A DNA stretch of 7,974 bases from Candidatus Hodarchaeota archaeon (GCA_030589605.1 JAUUVJ010000171.1:1-7974); one strand, 5' to 3'; positions 1 to 7,792 are shown, counted from the first letter of the stretch. Numbers and translations are program-made. The notes: a model not told the origin generated them from the sequence alone.

Positions 1-1167
1 CAAAAACAGCCAGCACCCAAAGAAACGAATGTAGCACCTAGTATTTCTTCAGAGATACAAATAGAAAAAAGCTTAGAAAACTCAGTTTGTCCTCTTTGTC
101 GTAATGAAATCCCCCCAGATCACAATTTCTGTCATTTATGTGGAGGTAAAAGAAAAAAAACTGTAAAAGATGATCATCAACAAAGATTAATTTGTAACAG
201 ATGTTGGAAACCAAATCCTCCTAATATCGACTATTGTATTCATTGCGGATTAAAACGTCAAGTTAAGAAGTCGAAATTACTTGAAAAACCATTTAATGGA
301 TATCAAATGGATCTTTCGGAAGTTTTTCGATCACAAACCTTTCCAACAACAATGCTCAAGCATAACTTGATGATTTCCTCACTTATTTTCCCTTCAAAAA
401 CTACTGTTATTCATTCAAACTATTTCGGGGTTTCTAAAACTCAACCAAAAGCATTAAATAGTATGTTAAGAAATATAGGGGGGTTTGATACAAGAAACCT
501 AAGCAATTACATAATGGTTTTTATTTTGATGATTTCTATCTATGCTTTTTGGTATTTTGGTAGATATGAAAGTTTCTCTGTTGCTGAAGATATCATAACA
601 AATACATTTTTTGTAATAGTTTTTGGTGGATTAATCATGAACACTCTTTTAATGCTTCCTGTATGGTTAGCAACCTTTTTCGTATATCGTAATACAGGAC
701 AAAGATTAAATTTTAGAATTGAATCTTCACGTGTATTTACAACAGTAATATTCAATATATTGTGGATGCTATTTGGGTTCGGACCAATTTTTTTGCGATT
801 AGGAGAGTTTAAAAATTTCAATGAACGTCTTATTATTAATAGATCCTTTATGAAAGGAATAGCTCTAGGTTCAGCAATTGCTGTTCTTTGTGCTTTAATT
901 TTCGGAGTATTATCTACTGCAGTGATAGGAATTCCAGGTGAATTTGTTGGAACTCTTTTCAATGATTCTCCTGTTAGAAGCCACATAATAGCTAGCTACT
1001 TTGGTTCTGTTTGGATTTCCATAATAATGCTATTACCTCTTGGAGACTATTATGATAAGGTAATTAGACAATGGAATCAATTAGGATACATTGTATTGAC
1101 TATAATCTGTTTCTTCCTGTTATTTAACTCATTTTCTATGATCGGATATTTAGCTCAATTTATTTAA
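1..1167 (+). CDS. Zinc-ribbon multi-pass membrane protein, possible inactive site-2-protease-like protein (5' partial)
   Basis: The frame is open from base 1, so the start lies outside the window and the ATG at 307 is internal. The 388 visible residues begin with a polar linker and two zinc ribbons: Cys30/Cys33 with Cys44/Cys47, and Cys65/Cys68 with Cys79/Cys82, both CxxC-x10-CxxC. About six hydrophobic segments follow, near residues 169-188, 197-229, 245-265, 286-311, 329-350 and 361-384. Segment order, a central FGFGP motif and a late LPLGDYYDKVIRQWN stretch resemble archaeal M50 site-2 proteases, where the latter position carries the Asp of the LDG motif. The HExxH motif expected in segment 2 is absent (it reads LPVWLATFF), so proteolytic activity is unlikely. 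The zinc ribbons and membrane location are seen directly; the pseudoprotease reading is inference. A zinc-ribbon membrane protein of unknown function is the fallback. It converges on the REC-PAS gene. Confidence 0.85.
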   Translation, partial: QKQPAPKETNVAPSISSEIQIEKSLENSVCPLCRNEIPPDHNFCHLCGGKRKKTVKDDHQQRLICNRCWKPNPPNIDYCIHCGLKRQVKKSKLLEKPFNGYQMDLSEVFRSQTFPTTMLKHNLMISSLIFPSKTTVIHSNYFGVSKTQPKALNSMLRNIGGFDTRNLSNYIMVFILMISIYAFWYFGRYESFSVAEDIITNTFFVIVFGGLIMNTLLMLPVWLATFFVYRNTGQRLNFRIESSRVFTTVIFNILWMLFGFGPIFLRLGEFKNFNERLIINRSFMKGIALGSAIAVLCALIFGVLSTAVIGIPGEFVGTLFNDSPVRSHIIASYFGSVWISIIMLLPLGDYYDKVIRQWNQLGYIVLTIICFFLLFNSFSMIGYLAQFI

Positions 1168-1232
1168 TTTTTCTTTAAAAGAAATAAGATTCTTAAAAAA
1201 CAGAAGATTTTCTCTTTTTTAGGAGAATTAGT
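1168..1232. terminator. Bidirectional T-tract terminator region between convergent genes
   Basis: This 65-nt gap separates two convergent stop codons. On the plus strand TTTTTCTTT (1168-1176) directly follows the TAA, and six T's lie at 1215-1220. On the minus strand six T's are read from 1200 to 1195, about 33 nt past the TAG of the REC-PAS gene. Archaeal transcription commonly ends at such T-runs without a strong hairpin; only a weak 5-bp stem (TTTCT/AGAAA, 1171-1183) is visible. Confidence 0.5.
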
Positions 1233-3623
1233 CTAAGATTCCATTTTTTCAAGTAGTAAAATCCAAGATGATATTCTTGGTTCTATTTCATGATGAATCG
1301 GAAATGGATAGAATCCAATATGATGCTCTGATCCTTGATGATCTAGAATTTTGCCATGTATGAATTCTTTTCCAATCGGACGCTTATTGTATATTAAATC
1401 ACGAAAATATTCAGTCAATCCAGCTTCTTGAAAAGGATGGAAATGGAGTATATTAATTGTACTTAAATCAGAAACCCCAGAAAATTGTAAGATTGTTTGA
1501 GCTTTCTTATTAAAACTCTTAATTTGGCCTAAATTGTCTATTTTTATCATCCCGAGAGGAAGATTGTTGACTAGAATCTCATATTCCTTTTGAATTTGAG
1601 CAAGATATCTTTCAATACGTTTTCTCTCAGTAATATCTGAAATCGTTACAACAGCTCCGTGTACTTTGTTATCTACAATCAGGGGAACAGATGACACAGA
1701 TGCTTTTACTTCTTCACCTTGAGCAGTAATATATGTAAGTAGAAGATATTTGGAACTTTTTTTACCCGTCATTCGTTCTTTGATAAGTTCTTTAACTCGG
1801 TCTTTTTCAAAGGAAGGAAAAAGATCATAAACGCTTTTACCAACTAATCTACTTGAATAACCAAGTATCTCCTTCAATCTCGGATTAACCATAGTTAATT
1901 TAAAATTCAAGTCATAAGTGTATAACCCATCCGTCATTGAATTTATTATTGATTCTAAAAACTCTTTTGTTTGACGAAGTTCCTTTTCTTTTTTAAGACG
2001 TTCTGTTACATCCTCAATAAAACCATAAGTTTCTATTACTTTTCCCTCTTCATCTTTTAATGCTGCTGCAGTAATAATTGTAGATACAATTTTTCCTGAT
2101 CGAGTATAAAATTCTAAAGGATAATTTTCTACATGTTGATTCACAAGACGTAATCGAGTTTTCTCTTTGAGAATTTCCGCTCCTCTCGGAGTAACAAAAT
2201 CAAGAACAGGAACACCAATCATTTCATGAGGGCTATAACCTAATGTTTGAGCTATACTATCATTTACATAAGTTGTATTTTCATCTTCAATAGATGTAAC
2301 CCAAATTCCAAATGCAGTCTGTTCTATTAACATTTGAAAGCGTTTGGCATAACTCTTCGATTCTGCTTCAGCTTGTCTTTTTTCCGTTAGATCTCTCACA
2401 AAAACAGCAACACGATGCCCTTTTGAATGTTCGATAATAAATCTGATAGCTTCAACAATATGGTTTCTATTTTCTTTAACATTTCTTATTCTAAATTCTA
2501 TTGGAATACTTGGGGGTTTTTCTGCATTCGGAATTTTCGTCTTTATTATTTCACTAACCTTATCGAACTCTTCTTTAATTTCTTTTGATGAATCATAACC
2601 TATGGGTTTGAGAATCATCATAATTTCCCAAAGAGTTTTATTAATGGTTTCTTCTGCTGAAAGACCTGTTATAATGGAAGCGGATGGGTTCCAATCTATT
2701 ATTTTACCATTCTTTTCCGTTAAAATGATTCCTTCTGTTAATCCCTCAACAACCTTTCTGTGCTTTTCCTCAGAATCTATTAGTGCTTGCTGAGTTTTCA
2801 TTGCATCTGTTATATCTCGTGCAATTGCTTGTATACCTATTACTTTTCTATTTTCAGTTTTAATTTTATCGTAAATAGGTCTACCTGTTATATCCAAATG
2901 AAGAATTTGTTCATCTTTAGTTAAAGATCTAATCATCCTCCGTTCAATATTTCCCTCATAAATGGAATTCAACATTATTTCCCATTTTTCAAGATCTTCA
3001 ACAAAAGCGATTTGTTTGAAGGACATATTAATAATTTCTTCTTGAGAATATCTAAATACTTCAAGAAAACCTAGATTTGTTTCAACAAGACAACTTTTAG
3101 AATCAAATATAAGTATAATACCAGCTGAATTTTCAAATAGATCTCTATATCTTGCTTCTGATTCATGTAATTTTTTTTGTAACCAGTATTTATCAATTGT
3201 CTGACGGATAGATGTAGCCATCAGAATGAAATAACCAGGTTGAACCCTTTTAATGAAATCTCCACTTGCACCTAATTGTAATGCTTCTGAAGCGATTTCT
3301 TCACTTCCCTGTCCTGTAACAAATATAACTGGTGTATTAATGTTCATAGAGGTGAATTTACGCATCAGATTTATTCCATCAGACGGAAAGATTTTCCCAG
3401 CCATGTTCAATGTTCCAGGTAATTTATGATCACAAAGAATACAATCAAATTCTTCTTTTTCAAGTTTTTCAATAGCTTCATTTGCAGAGTGGGCTGGGGT
3501 TATTTGAAAACCAGGATCAACATCTTTAAATTTCTTAATCACTAATCGAATAAACCACTCGTCATCATCAATAGCTAAAATTCTTGCTTCTTTCAGTTTT
3601 CTCGTGTATTTTTGACCTACCAT
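1233..3623 (-). CDS. Response regulator receiver protein with five PAS domains and no kinase domain
   Basis: This is a soluble 796-residue signalling protein with no signal peptide or membrane segment. The receiver domain (about 13-135) has the full active-site set: acidic cluster Asp19-Asp21, phosphoacceptor Asp65, Thr103 and Lys125. Five PAS units follow at about 153-275, 282-415, 423-545, 550-668 and 672-793. The first four end in the usual PAC-like D-[IVL]-T signatures (ARDITD, VRDLTEK, IEDVTER, ISDITER). There is no HisKA, HATPase, GGDEF, DNA-binding or other output domain; the protein stops inside or just after PAS5 with a TAG, and only 65 nt separate it from the next gene, so no lost kinase follows. 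It is presumably phosphorylated by a separate histidine kinase and passes signals through PAS-mediated contacts. The ATG at 3623 is supported by an archaeal TATA box just upstream and by the receiver domain beginning within 13 residues. Confidence 0.93.
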   Translation of the reverse strand: MVGQKYTRKLKEARILAIDDDEWFIRLVIKKFKDVDPGFQITPAHSANEAIEKLEKEEFDCILCDHKLPGTLNMAGKIFPSDGINLMRKFTSMNINTPVIFVTGQGSEEIASEALQLGASGDFIKRVQPGYFILMATSIRQTIDKYWLQKKLHESEARYRDLFENSAGIILIFDSKSCLVETNLGFLEVFRYSQEEIINMSFKQIAFVEDLEKWEIMLNSIYEGNIERRMIRSLTKDEQILHLDITGRPIYDKIKTENRKVIGIQAIARDITDAMKTQQALIDSEEKHRKVVEGLTEGIILTEKNGKIIDWNPSASIITGLSAEETINKTLWEIMMILKPIGYDSSKEIKEEFDKVSEIIKTKIPNAEKPPSIPIEFRIRNVKENRNHIVEAIRFIIEHSKGHRVAVFVRDLTEKRQAEAESKSYAKRFQMLIEQTAFGIWVTSIEDENTTYVNDSIAQTLGYSPHEMIGVPVLDFVTPRGAEILKEKTRLRLVNQHVENYPLEFYTRSGKIVSTIITAAALKDEEGKVIETYGFIEDVTERLKKEKELRQTKEFLESIINSMTDGLYTYDLNFKLTMVNPRLKEILGYSSRLVGKSVYDLFPSFEKDRVKELIKERMTGKKSSKYLLLTYITAQGEEVKASVSSVPLIVDNKVHGAVVTISDITERKRIERYLAQIQKEYEILVNNLPLGMIKIDNLGQIKSFNKKAQTILQFSGVSDLSTINILHFHPFQEAGLTEYFRDLIYNKRPIGKEFIHGKILDHQGSEHHIGFYPFPIHHEIEPRISSWILLLEKMES

Positions 3624-3639
3624 GGCTAAAATCGCTCAG

Positions 3640-3650
3640 TATTTATATAC
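3640..3650 (-). promoter_or_regulatory. Archaeal TATA box, leaderless promoter of the REC-PAS gene
   Basis: Read on the minus strand the sequence is GTATATAAATA. The centre of TATATAAA lies about 22 nt before the A of the ATG at 3623. Archaeal transcription starts roughly 22-27 nt downstream of the TATA centre, so the message would begin at or within a few bases of the start codon. There is no Shine-Dalgarno sequence in the intervening CTGAGCGATTTTAGCC, which agrees with a leaderless transcript. No convincing purine-rich BRE is seen upstream. Confidence 0.6.
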
Positions 3651-3738
3651 ATTGAATAGAATTATATGCATCCTTGAAGTTTAAATATTTGATCGATATT
3701 TTAAATTATCTTCAGTCAAAACAATATTGATAGTCTTC

Positions 3739-3749
3739 TATTTAAAATC
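3739..3749 (+). promoter_or_regulatory. Candidate TATA box for the methyltransferase operon
   Basis: TATTTAAAATC is one of several AT-rich TATA-like elements in the divergent intergenic region; another is TTTAAATA at 3680-3687. If used, transcription would begin near 3770 and leave a leader of roughly 75 nt, long enough to carry the Shine-Dalgarno-like site at 3833. Background AT content is high, so the choice among these elements is weak. Confidence 0.2.
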
Positions 3750-3801
3750 TATTCTTTTTGTATTAGACCTGATTTTACTAATACTTAAGAAATGAATAAG
3801 A

Positions 3802-3824
3802 AATCTTGATAAATTAATCTTGAT
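3802..3824 (+). repeat. Two 9-bp direct repeats upstream of the first methyltransferase
   Basis: AATCTTGAT occurs at 3802-3810 and again at 3816-3824, a 14-bp period. The pair lies in the presumed 5' leader or promoter, ending 22 nt before the TTG start. It could be an operator for a controller protein or for feedback by the methyltransferase, but no controller gene is visible and chance similarity in AT-rich DNA is possible. Confidence 0.3.
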
Positions 3825-3832
3825 TGACAATT

Positions 3833-3838
3833 AGAGGA
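3833..3838 (+). promoter_or_regulatory. Shine-Dalgarno-like site deciding the TTG start at 3847
   Basis: AGAGGA lies 8 nt before the TTG at 3847. An in-frame TAG at 3832 prevents any earlier start, and the next ATG in frame is 18 codons downstream at 3901 without an equally good purine-rich site. This favours TTG initiation. Confidence 0.45.
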
Positions 3839-3846
3839 ACCATCAT

Positions 3847-6279
3847 TTGCTTTCCCTTATTATTAATTATACATATACAAGAGATAAATTGAATAACTTT
3901 ATGATAACAAGTGGTCTGGAGGAACAAAAAAGCAAAGTATTATCTTCCACTTTAATGGAAAGAGCCACATTTCTATTCTTTTTTGAAAAGTATTCATTAA
4001 CAAAAGACGATTATAATCTCGATAATTTATGGATCTCTGATATTTCTCAATCCTTGAATTTTGTCTCCATCATTTTCAATGAGCTTTTATCAATTGATAA
4101 ATCTTCATTCAAAGTTATTGATAAACAAACTAAAAAATTCACCTTAAACGAGTTAAACAAATATAAACAAAATTTTAATTTGGTAATAGAAGAACTAATT
4201 AGTAAAAACCTAGATATGAATAGGATAACATCTTCAATTTATGAAGCAATTTACAATTTAGATAAAGACGATAATCAAGGTGCTGTACACACACCTTTTT
4301 TATTAACAGAATGGATCGTTAACAATTGTATTCATAGATATCTAGGAGTAAAGATTAATAATAAATTATCTGAAAGTAAATTTAAAAATTTTACTATATT
4401 AGATATATCTGTGGGTTGTGGTAACTTTTTTCTTGCATCTTTGAAATGTTTAATGTCAATATTCGTCTCAGAGGATTCTAAAAGAAAAAAAATGATCTTG
4501 AGAATATTAAAAAATAACATATATGGAATAGATATTGACCAAAATTCAATCAAAATCTGTAAACTAAGAGTGATATTATATCTTCTTAAAGAAGAACCTT
4601 CAATCACATCAAAAGACGTTCAAGAAATTTTAAATGCAATAAAAATTAAAACTGGAAACTCTCTTATAGGTTATTTGTCTAATCCATTAGATTATTGTGA
4701 ATCTAAGCATAAGAACTATGATAACGATTTACTTAAAGGGATTAAAAAGTTAAATTTAAAAAATCCTAAACTTATAAAAAAAATAAAAGGTTTTCATTGG
4801 TTCATTGAATTTCCATCCATTTTTAGTGAAAAAAAGGATAAAGGATTTGATTTAGTTATAGGGAATCCTCCTTGGATTGGTTATCGTCATATCTCTATTG
4901 AAGAAAAAATCGTCTATAAGTATCTCTATCCTGAAATATACACTGGATTAAATGATTATTACTATTATTTTATTGAAAGAGGGTTACAATTACTAAATTC
5001 GAAAGGAAAATGCTCGCTAATAACATCTAGATATTTTTTAGAAGCAAAATACGCAAAAAAATTAAGATCACAATTAATAAAACATCGTTATATCGATATA
5101 ATTATAGATCTAAGAGGTTTTAGAATATTTCCTAAGGGTATTAATTCAGCGATATTATTTCTTGACAAGAATCGAAAATCGAAAGAGAAATTTGACATTT
5201 TTGTTCTGAAAAATTCAAAAATTAAACTCCACACGTTATTAGAAGGGTTAACAGATAATTTGATGAATATACCGTCTGATGAAAGTACTTATTTTCAGCA
5301 TTTACAATTGAAAAACGGATATTCAGCCTGTAGTACAGACATCATGACTTCAGACAAAGTAAGACACATTTTTAATACAATTAAAGCAAAAAGTAGTTCA
5401 TTAGGAGATGTATGTCTAGTTGGAACAGGTTATCACAGTGGAAATGATGATGTTTTTACAAAAAATATAGTTCAAACAAAACTCCGATACTATGGGGAAG
5501 TAAAAATCCAAAAGAAGATTAACAGATTTCTATTAGAAACTGAACTTATTGAAAAAAGAGTAACAAATAGAGATATCTTACCATTTACTTTGAAATGGAG
5601 CGGAAATTTTGTCCTGATGACTAAACATGGGATAGAAATTAATAAATATCCATTAACTAAGACATATCTTGACCAATTTGAGAGTTTAAAAACCAGATAT
5701 GAAGTAAGAAAAGGCCAAGCCAAACAGTATGAAATTGCTCAATTTCGTAATGAATCAATATTTAGGCAAGAATTGAAGATAATTTGCCCATACAGAGCTA
5801 CAGTTCCCAGATTCGCATTAGATAAAGAATTTTATCTTCATTCAATTGATTGTTGTTCAATTGCATTAAGAAAAACAAGTAATCTTTCAATTTATTACTT
5901 ATTAGGTATTTTGAATTCAGAATTTGTTGAACTATATTTGTATATTATTGCTAAAAAACTAGATGGTCATAAAATTGAACTATATCCTAACACTCTCTCA
6001 GAAATTCCTATAATCATTCCTAATACAAAACAAGAGGAAATAATTGTTCAAAAAATAATGAGTATTACTAAAAAGCTATGTGAATTGTTAGATTACTCGA
6101 ACATTAATAAAAGGGAAACTAAACTTTTAATAAAAAAGGGAAAATATGGAATAAAAGAAATTCAAAAACTATATGAAATATCAGAAAAATATATTGACGA
6201 ACTAGATTCCTTAGTATTTCAATTATACAGGATTGAATCAAAAATTTCTCTTTTGAGACAGGAAATTATTAAACCCTAA
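3847..6279 (+). CDS. N6-adenine DNA methyltransferase, Eco57I/type IIG-like, without nuclease domain
   Basis: This 810-residue protein transfers a methyl group from S-adenosylmethionine to adenine in a specific DNA sequence. Motif order is that of gamma-class enzymes: motif X GAVHTP (145-150), motif I DISVGCGNF (186-194), motif II YGIDID (226-231) and catalytic motif IV NPPW (340-343). The target-recognition region, about 510-740, includes VGTGYHSGNDDVF, matching the GxxTGNDxxF element of TaqI/Eco57I specificity domains, and ends with LSEIPIIIP; a helical tail follows. Residues 30-130 contain a helical stretch (MERATFLFFFEKY) like the connector after the nuclease in type IIG enzymes, but no PD-(D/E)xK nuclease precedes it. 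Ile replaces the usual Pro in motif I and His the usual Tyr in motif X. The TTG start is chosen from the upstream AGAGGA; ATG 3901 is the alternative. It ends with TAATAA and is followed at once by a second methyltransferase. Confidence 0.9.
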   Translation: MLSLIINYTYTRDKLNNFMITSGLEEQKSKVLSSTLMERATFLFFFEKYSLTKDDYNLDNLWISDISQSLNFVSIIFNELLSIDKSSFKVIDKQTKKFTLNELNKYKQNFNLVIEELISKNLDMNRITSSIYEAIYNLDKDDNQGAVHTPFLLTEWIVNNCIHRYLGVKINNKLSESKFKNFTILDISVGCGNFFLASLKCLMSIFVSEDSKRKKMILRILKNNIYGIDIDQNSIKICKLRVILYLLKEEPSITSKDVQEILNAIKIKTGNSLIGYLSNPLDYCESKHKNYDNDLLKGIKKLNLKNPKLIKKIKGFHWFIEFPSIFSEKKDKGFDLVIGNPPWIGYRHISIEEKIVYKYLYPEIYTGLNDYYYYFIERGLQLLNSKGKCSLITSRYFLEAKYAKKLRSQLIKHRYIDIIIDLRGFRIFPKGINSAILFLDKNRKSKEKFDIFVLKNSKIKLHTLLEGLTDNLMNIPSDESTYFQHLQLKNGYSACSTDIMTSDKVRHIFNTIKAKSSSLGDVCLVGTGYHSGNDDVFTKNIVQTKLRYYGEVKIQKKINRFLLETELIEKRVTNRDILPFTLKWSGNFVLMTKHGIEINKYPLTKTYLDQFESLKTRYEVRKGQAKQYEIAQFRNESIFRQELKIICPYRATVPRFALDKEFYLHSIDCCSIALRKTSNLSIYYLLGILNSEFVELYLYIIAKKLDGHKIELYPNTLSEIPIIIPNTKQEEIIVQKIMSITKKLCELLDYSNINKRETKLLIKKGKYGIKEIQKLYEISEKYIDELDSLVFQLYRIESKISLLRQEIIKP
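6274..6279 (+). other. Candidate +1 frameshift site at the methyltransferase junction (CCC TAA)
   Basis: The last sense codon of the first methyltransferase is CCC, followed by TAA. Peptidyl-tRNA-Pro moving one base forward from CCC to CCT (6275-6277) would bypass the stop and continue with AAT at 6278, which is the frame of the second methyltransferase, open from 6257. Slippage on CCC or CCT before a slowly decoded stop is a known type of +1 event in other systems. No stimulatory structure could be established by eye. Confidence 0.25.
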
Positions 6280-6289
6280 TAAAGCGGAG

Positions 6290-7780
6290 CTGAAAGGAAT
6301 ATCAAATAAGAGTAATTCATTCAAAAGACAGGTAGGAGCTTATGAAACGCCTTACCGAACAGCTCGTCACATGGTAGATTTAATCATTCCTTATTTCAAA
6401 AATACTCAAAATTTTAGCATACTTGATCCAAGTGTTGGTGATGGTGTATTTGTTAAAGCTTTAATCGATTCTGGTATAAATCGATCTCAAATAATAGCTC
6501 ATGATATAGATTTAGATAAAATTGAGAAAGTTCAGAAATATGGAATAAAGGGTATTTGTACTGATACTCTACTGAATGATTATCAATTAAAAGATTGTAT
6601 TATAGGTAACCCGCCCTATAAAAGTAGGCGGGAAAGTCAGTATATCAAAACTAATCAAACTAAACTGGAAAAAAAATACGGTTTTATAGGACTCTATAAT
6701 CTTTATAGTCTATTCTTGGTTAATGCAGTTCAACATCTGAAACCTGGAGGCCTAGCTTGTTTAATTTTACAGGATTCCTTCCTGACAAATCGATATTATA
6801 AGAGTTTGAGGTGTTTTATTCTAGATACCTGCAAAATAATTGAAATCAAACTTGCTCCACGTAAACTGTTTCATGCAAGTAAAGCAGATGTTAGAACTGC
6901 CATTTTAACAATTCAAAAAAATAATAATAGTAATAGCAGTAAAAAATATGCAAAAACTGATGAAAAGCATATTATGCGTTTGGTGGATCGTCTTTCCGAT
7001 GAAAATGATTATCTAAAAGCAATACCACAAAAAATACCTCAGTCTGAATTCAGAAAAATGCCAGATCTAAAATTCTTCATTGGTATTCCGAGGTCAATTT
7101 ATGAGATGGTTCAACATACTAAATTGCGTTTTGGAGATATAGCGAAAGGAGGAACAGGTATTTCAACAGGAAATGATAGACATTACCTTCAACAAGCAAA
7201 AGACGTCAATAATGATCCTAACTGGGTTGGATTTTATAAATCAGGTAGGAGAAACGCGTTTTTTTATAAAACTCCTTATTACATCGAAAAAAATTATAAA
7301 AAAAACATGAGAGAGAATCCAAAAAACTTCTTAGTAAGAAATGAAAATTACTACTTCCAAGAAGGTCTTACATGTTCCTCAGTTGGTAGGCGTTTTTCTG
7401 CTGCTTATATGCCATCTGGAAATCTATTTGGAGTTAATGCAAATTTCTTTTTCAACGATTCTAATGATTTGTTTTATTTTTTAGGCTTTCTAAACAGCAA
7501 TCTAGCAAAATATATTCTGCGTAAAGTATTAATTAGAACAAATATTGTCGCAACTAGCTTTATTAGAGAAATTCCTATCATAGAACCAAACGAAACTCAA
7601 AGAAATGAGATAATAAGTATAGTAAAGAGAATTGTATCCTCTTTGATAGAAAATCCAAACTATTCGTTTATAGAGGATACAAAACGAATAGATGAAATTT
7701 TATTTGAAGTGTATAATATTCCTACTCAAGATATTGATGAAATAATGGATTTTAATGAAAATATAATTGAAAGAGCTTGA
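6290..7780 (+). CDS. N6-adenine DNA methyltransferase, TaqI/Eco57I-like, second of a tandem pair (start uncertain)
   Basis: This is a gamma-class adenine methyltransferase. Counting from the ATG at 6371, it has motif I DPSVGDGVF (19-27), acidic motif II AHDID (43-47), motif III CTDTLL (63-68) and catalytic NPPY (80-83). An Asn/Ser-rich linker (184-190) leads to a target-recognition region with KGGTGISTGNDRHYL (259-273) and a later TCSSVGRRFSAAYMP stretch seen in type II and PglX-like enzymes. Motif X, GAYETP, is encoded in frame at 6335-6352, upstream of ATG 6371, so that ATG is internal. No ATG, GTG or TTG exists between the upstream stop (6254-6256) and motif X. CTG 6290 is given only as a provisional start (about 496 residues); ATA 6299 or a +1 shift from the preceding gene are alternatives. 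The shared strand and near contact suggest co-transcription with the first enzyme. Sequence divergence in the recognition regions implies different target strands or sites. Confidence 0.82.
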   Translation: MKGISNKSNSFKRQVGAYETPYRTARHMVDLIIPYFKNTQNFSILDPSVGDGVFVKALIDSGINRSQIIAHDIDLDKIEKVQKYGIKGICTDTLLNDYQLKDCIIGNPPYKSRRESQYIKTNQTKLEKKYGFIGLYNLYSLFLVNAVQHLKPGGLACLILQDSFLTNRYYKSLRCFILDTCKIIEIKLAPRKLFHASKADVRTAILTIQKNNNSNSSKKYAKTDEKHIMRLVDRLSDENDYLKAIPQKIPQSEFRKMPDLKFFIGIPRSIYEMVQHTKLRFGDIAKGGTGISTGNDRHYLQQAKDVNNDPNWVGFYKSGRRNAFFYKTPYYIEKNYKKNMRENPKNFLVRNENYYFQEGLTCSSVGRRFSAAYMPSGNLFGVNANFFFNDSNDLFYFLGFLNSNLAKYILRKVLIRTNIVATSFIREIPIIEPNETQRNEIISIVKRIVSSLIENPNYSFIEDTKRIDEILFEVYNIPTQDIDEIMDFNENIIERA

Positions 7781-7792
7781 GGCAAATTCAAA

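Noticed and set aside
307..309. ATG at 307 as the start of the membrane protein gene
   Set aside because: The same frame is open from base 1 and encodes two well-formed zinc ribbons directly upstream, so the ATG is internal to a gene that begins outside the window.
540..986. Minus-strand open frame of 148 codons inside the membrane protein gene
   Set aside because: It lies antisense to the well-supported membrane segments and shows no domain features of its own.
2602..2793. Plus-strand open frame of 63 codons inside the REC-PAS gene
   Set aside because: It is antisense to the second PAS domain and has no supporting features.
4332..4607. Minus-strand open frame of 91 codons inside the first methyltransferase
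   Set aside because: It is antisense to motifs I and II of the methyltransferase and has no recognisable content.
5490..5723. Minus-strand open frame of 77 codons inside the first methyltransferase
   Set aside because: It is antisense to the target-recognition region and is a chance frame.
6342..6377. Eleven-codon minicistron (ATG 6342 to TAG 6375-6377) preceded by AGGAG and overlapping the ATG at 6371
   Set aside because: The spacer between AGGAG and ATG is only 3 nt, and the same bases encode motif X of the second methyltransferase in another frame, which explains their conservation better than a leader peptide.
6914..6952. AAT/AGT-rich run that could be a microsatellite
   Set aside because: It is short and imperfect and encodes an Asn/Ser-rich linker between the catalytic and recognition parts of the second methyltransferase, so a simple repeat explanation is not needed.
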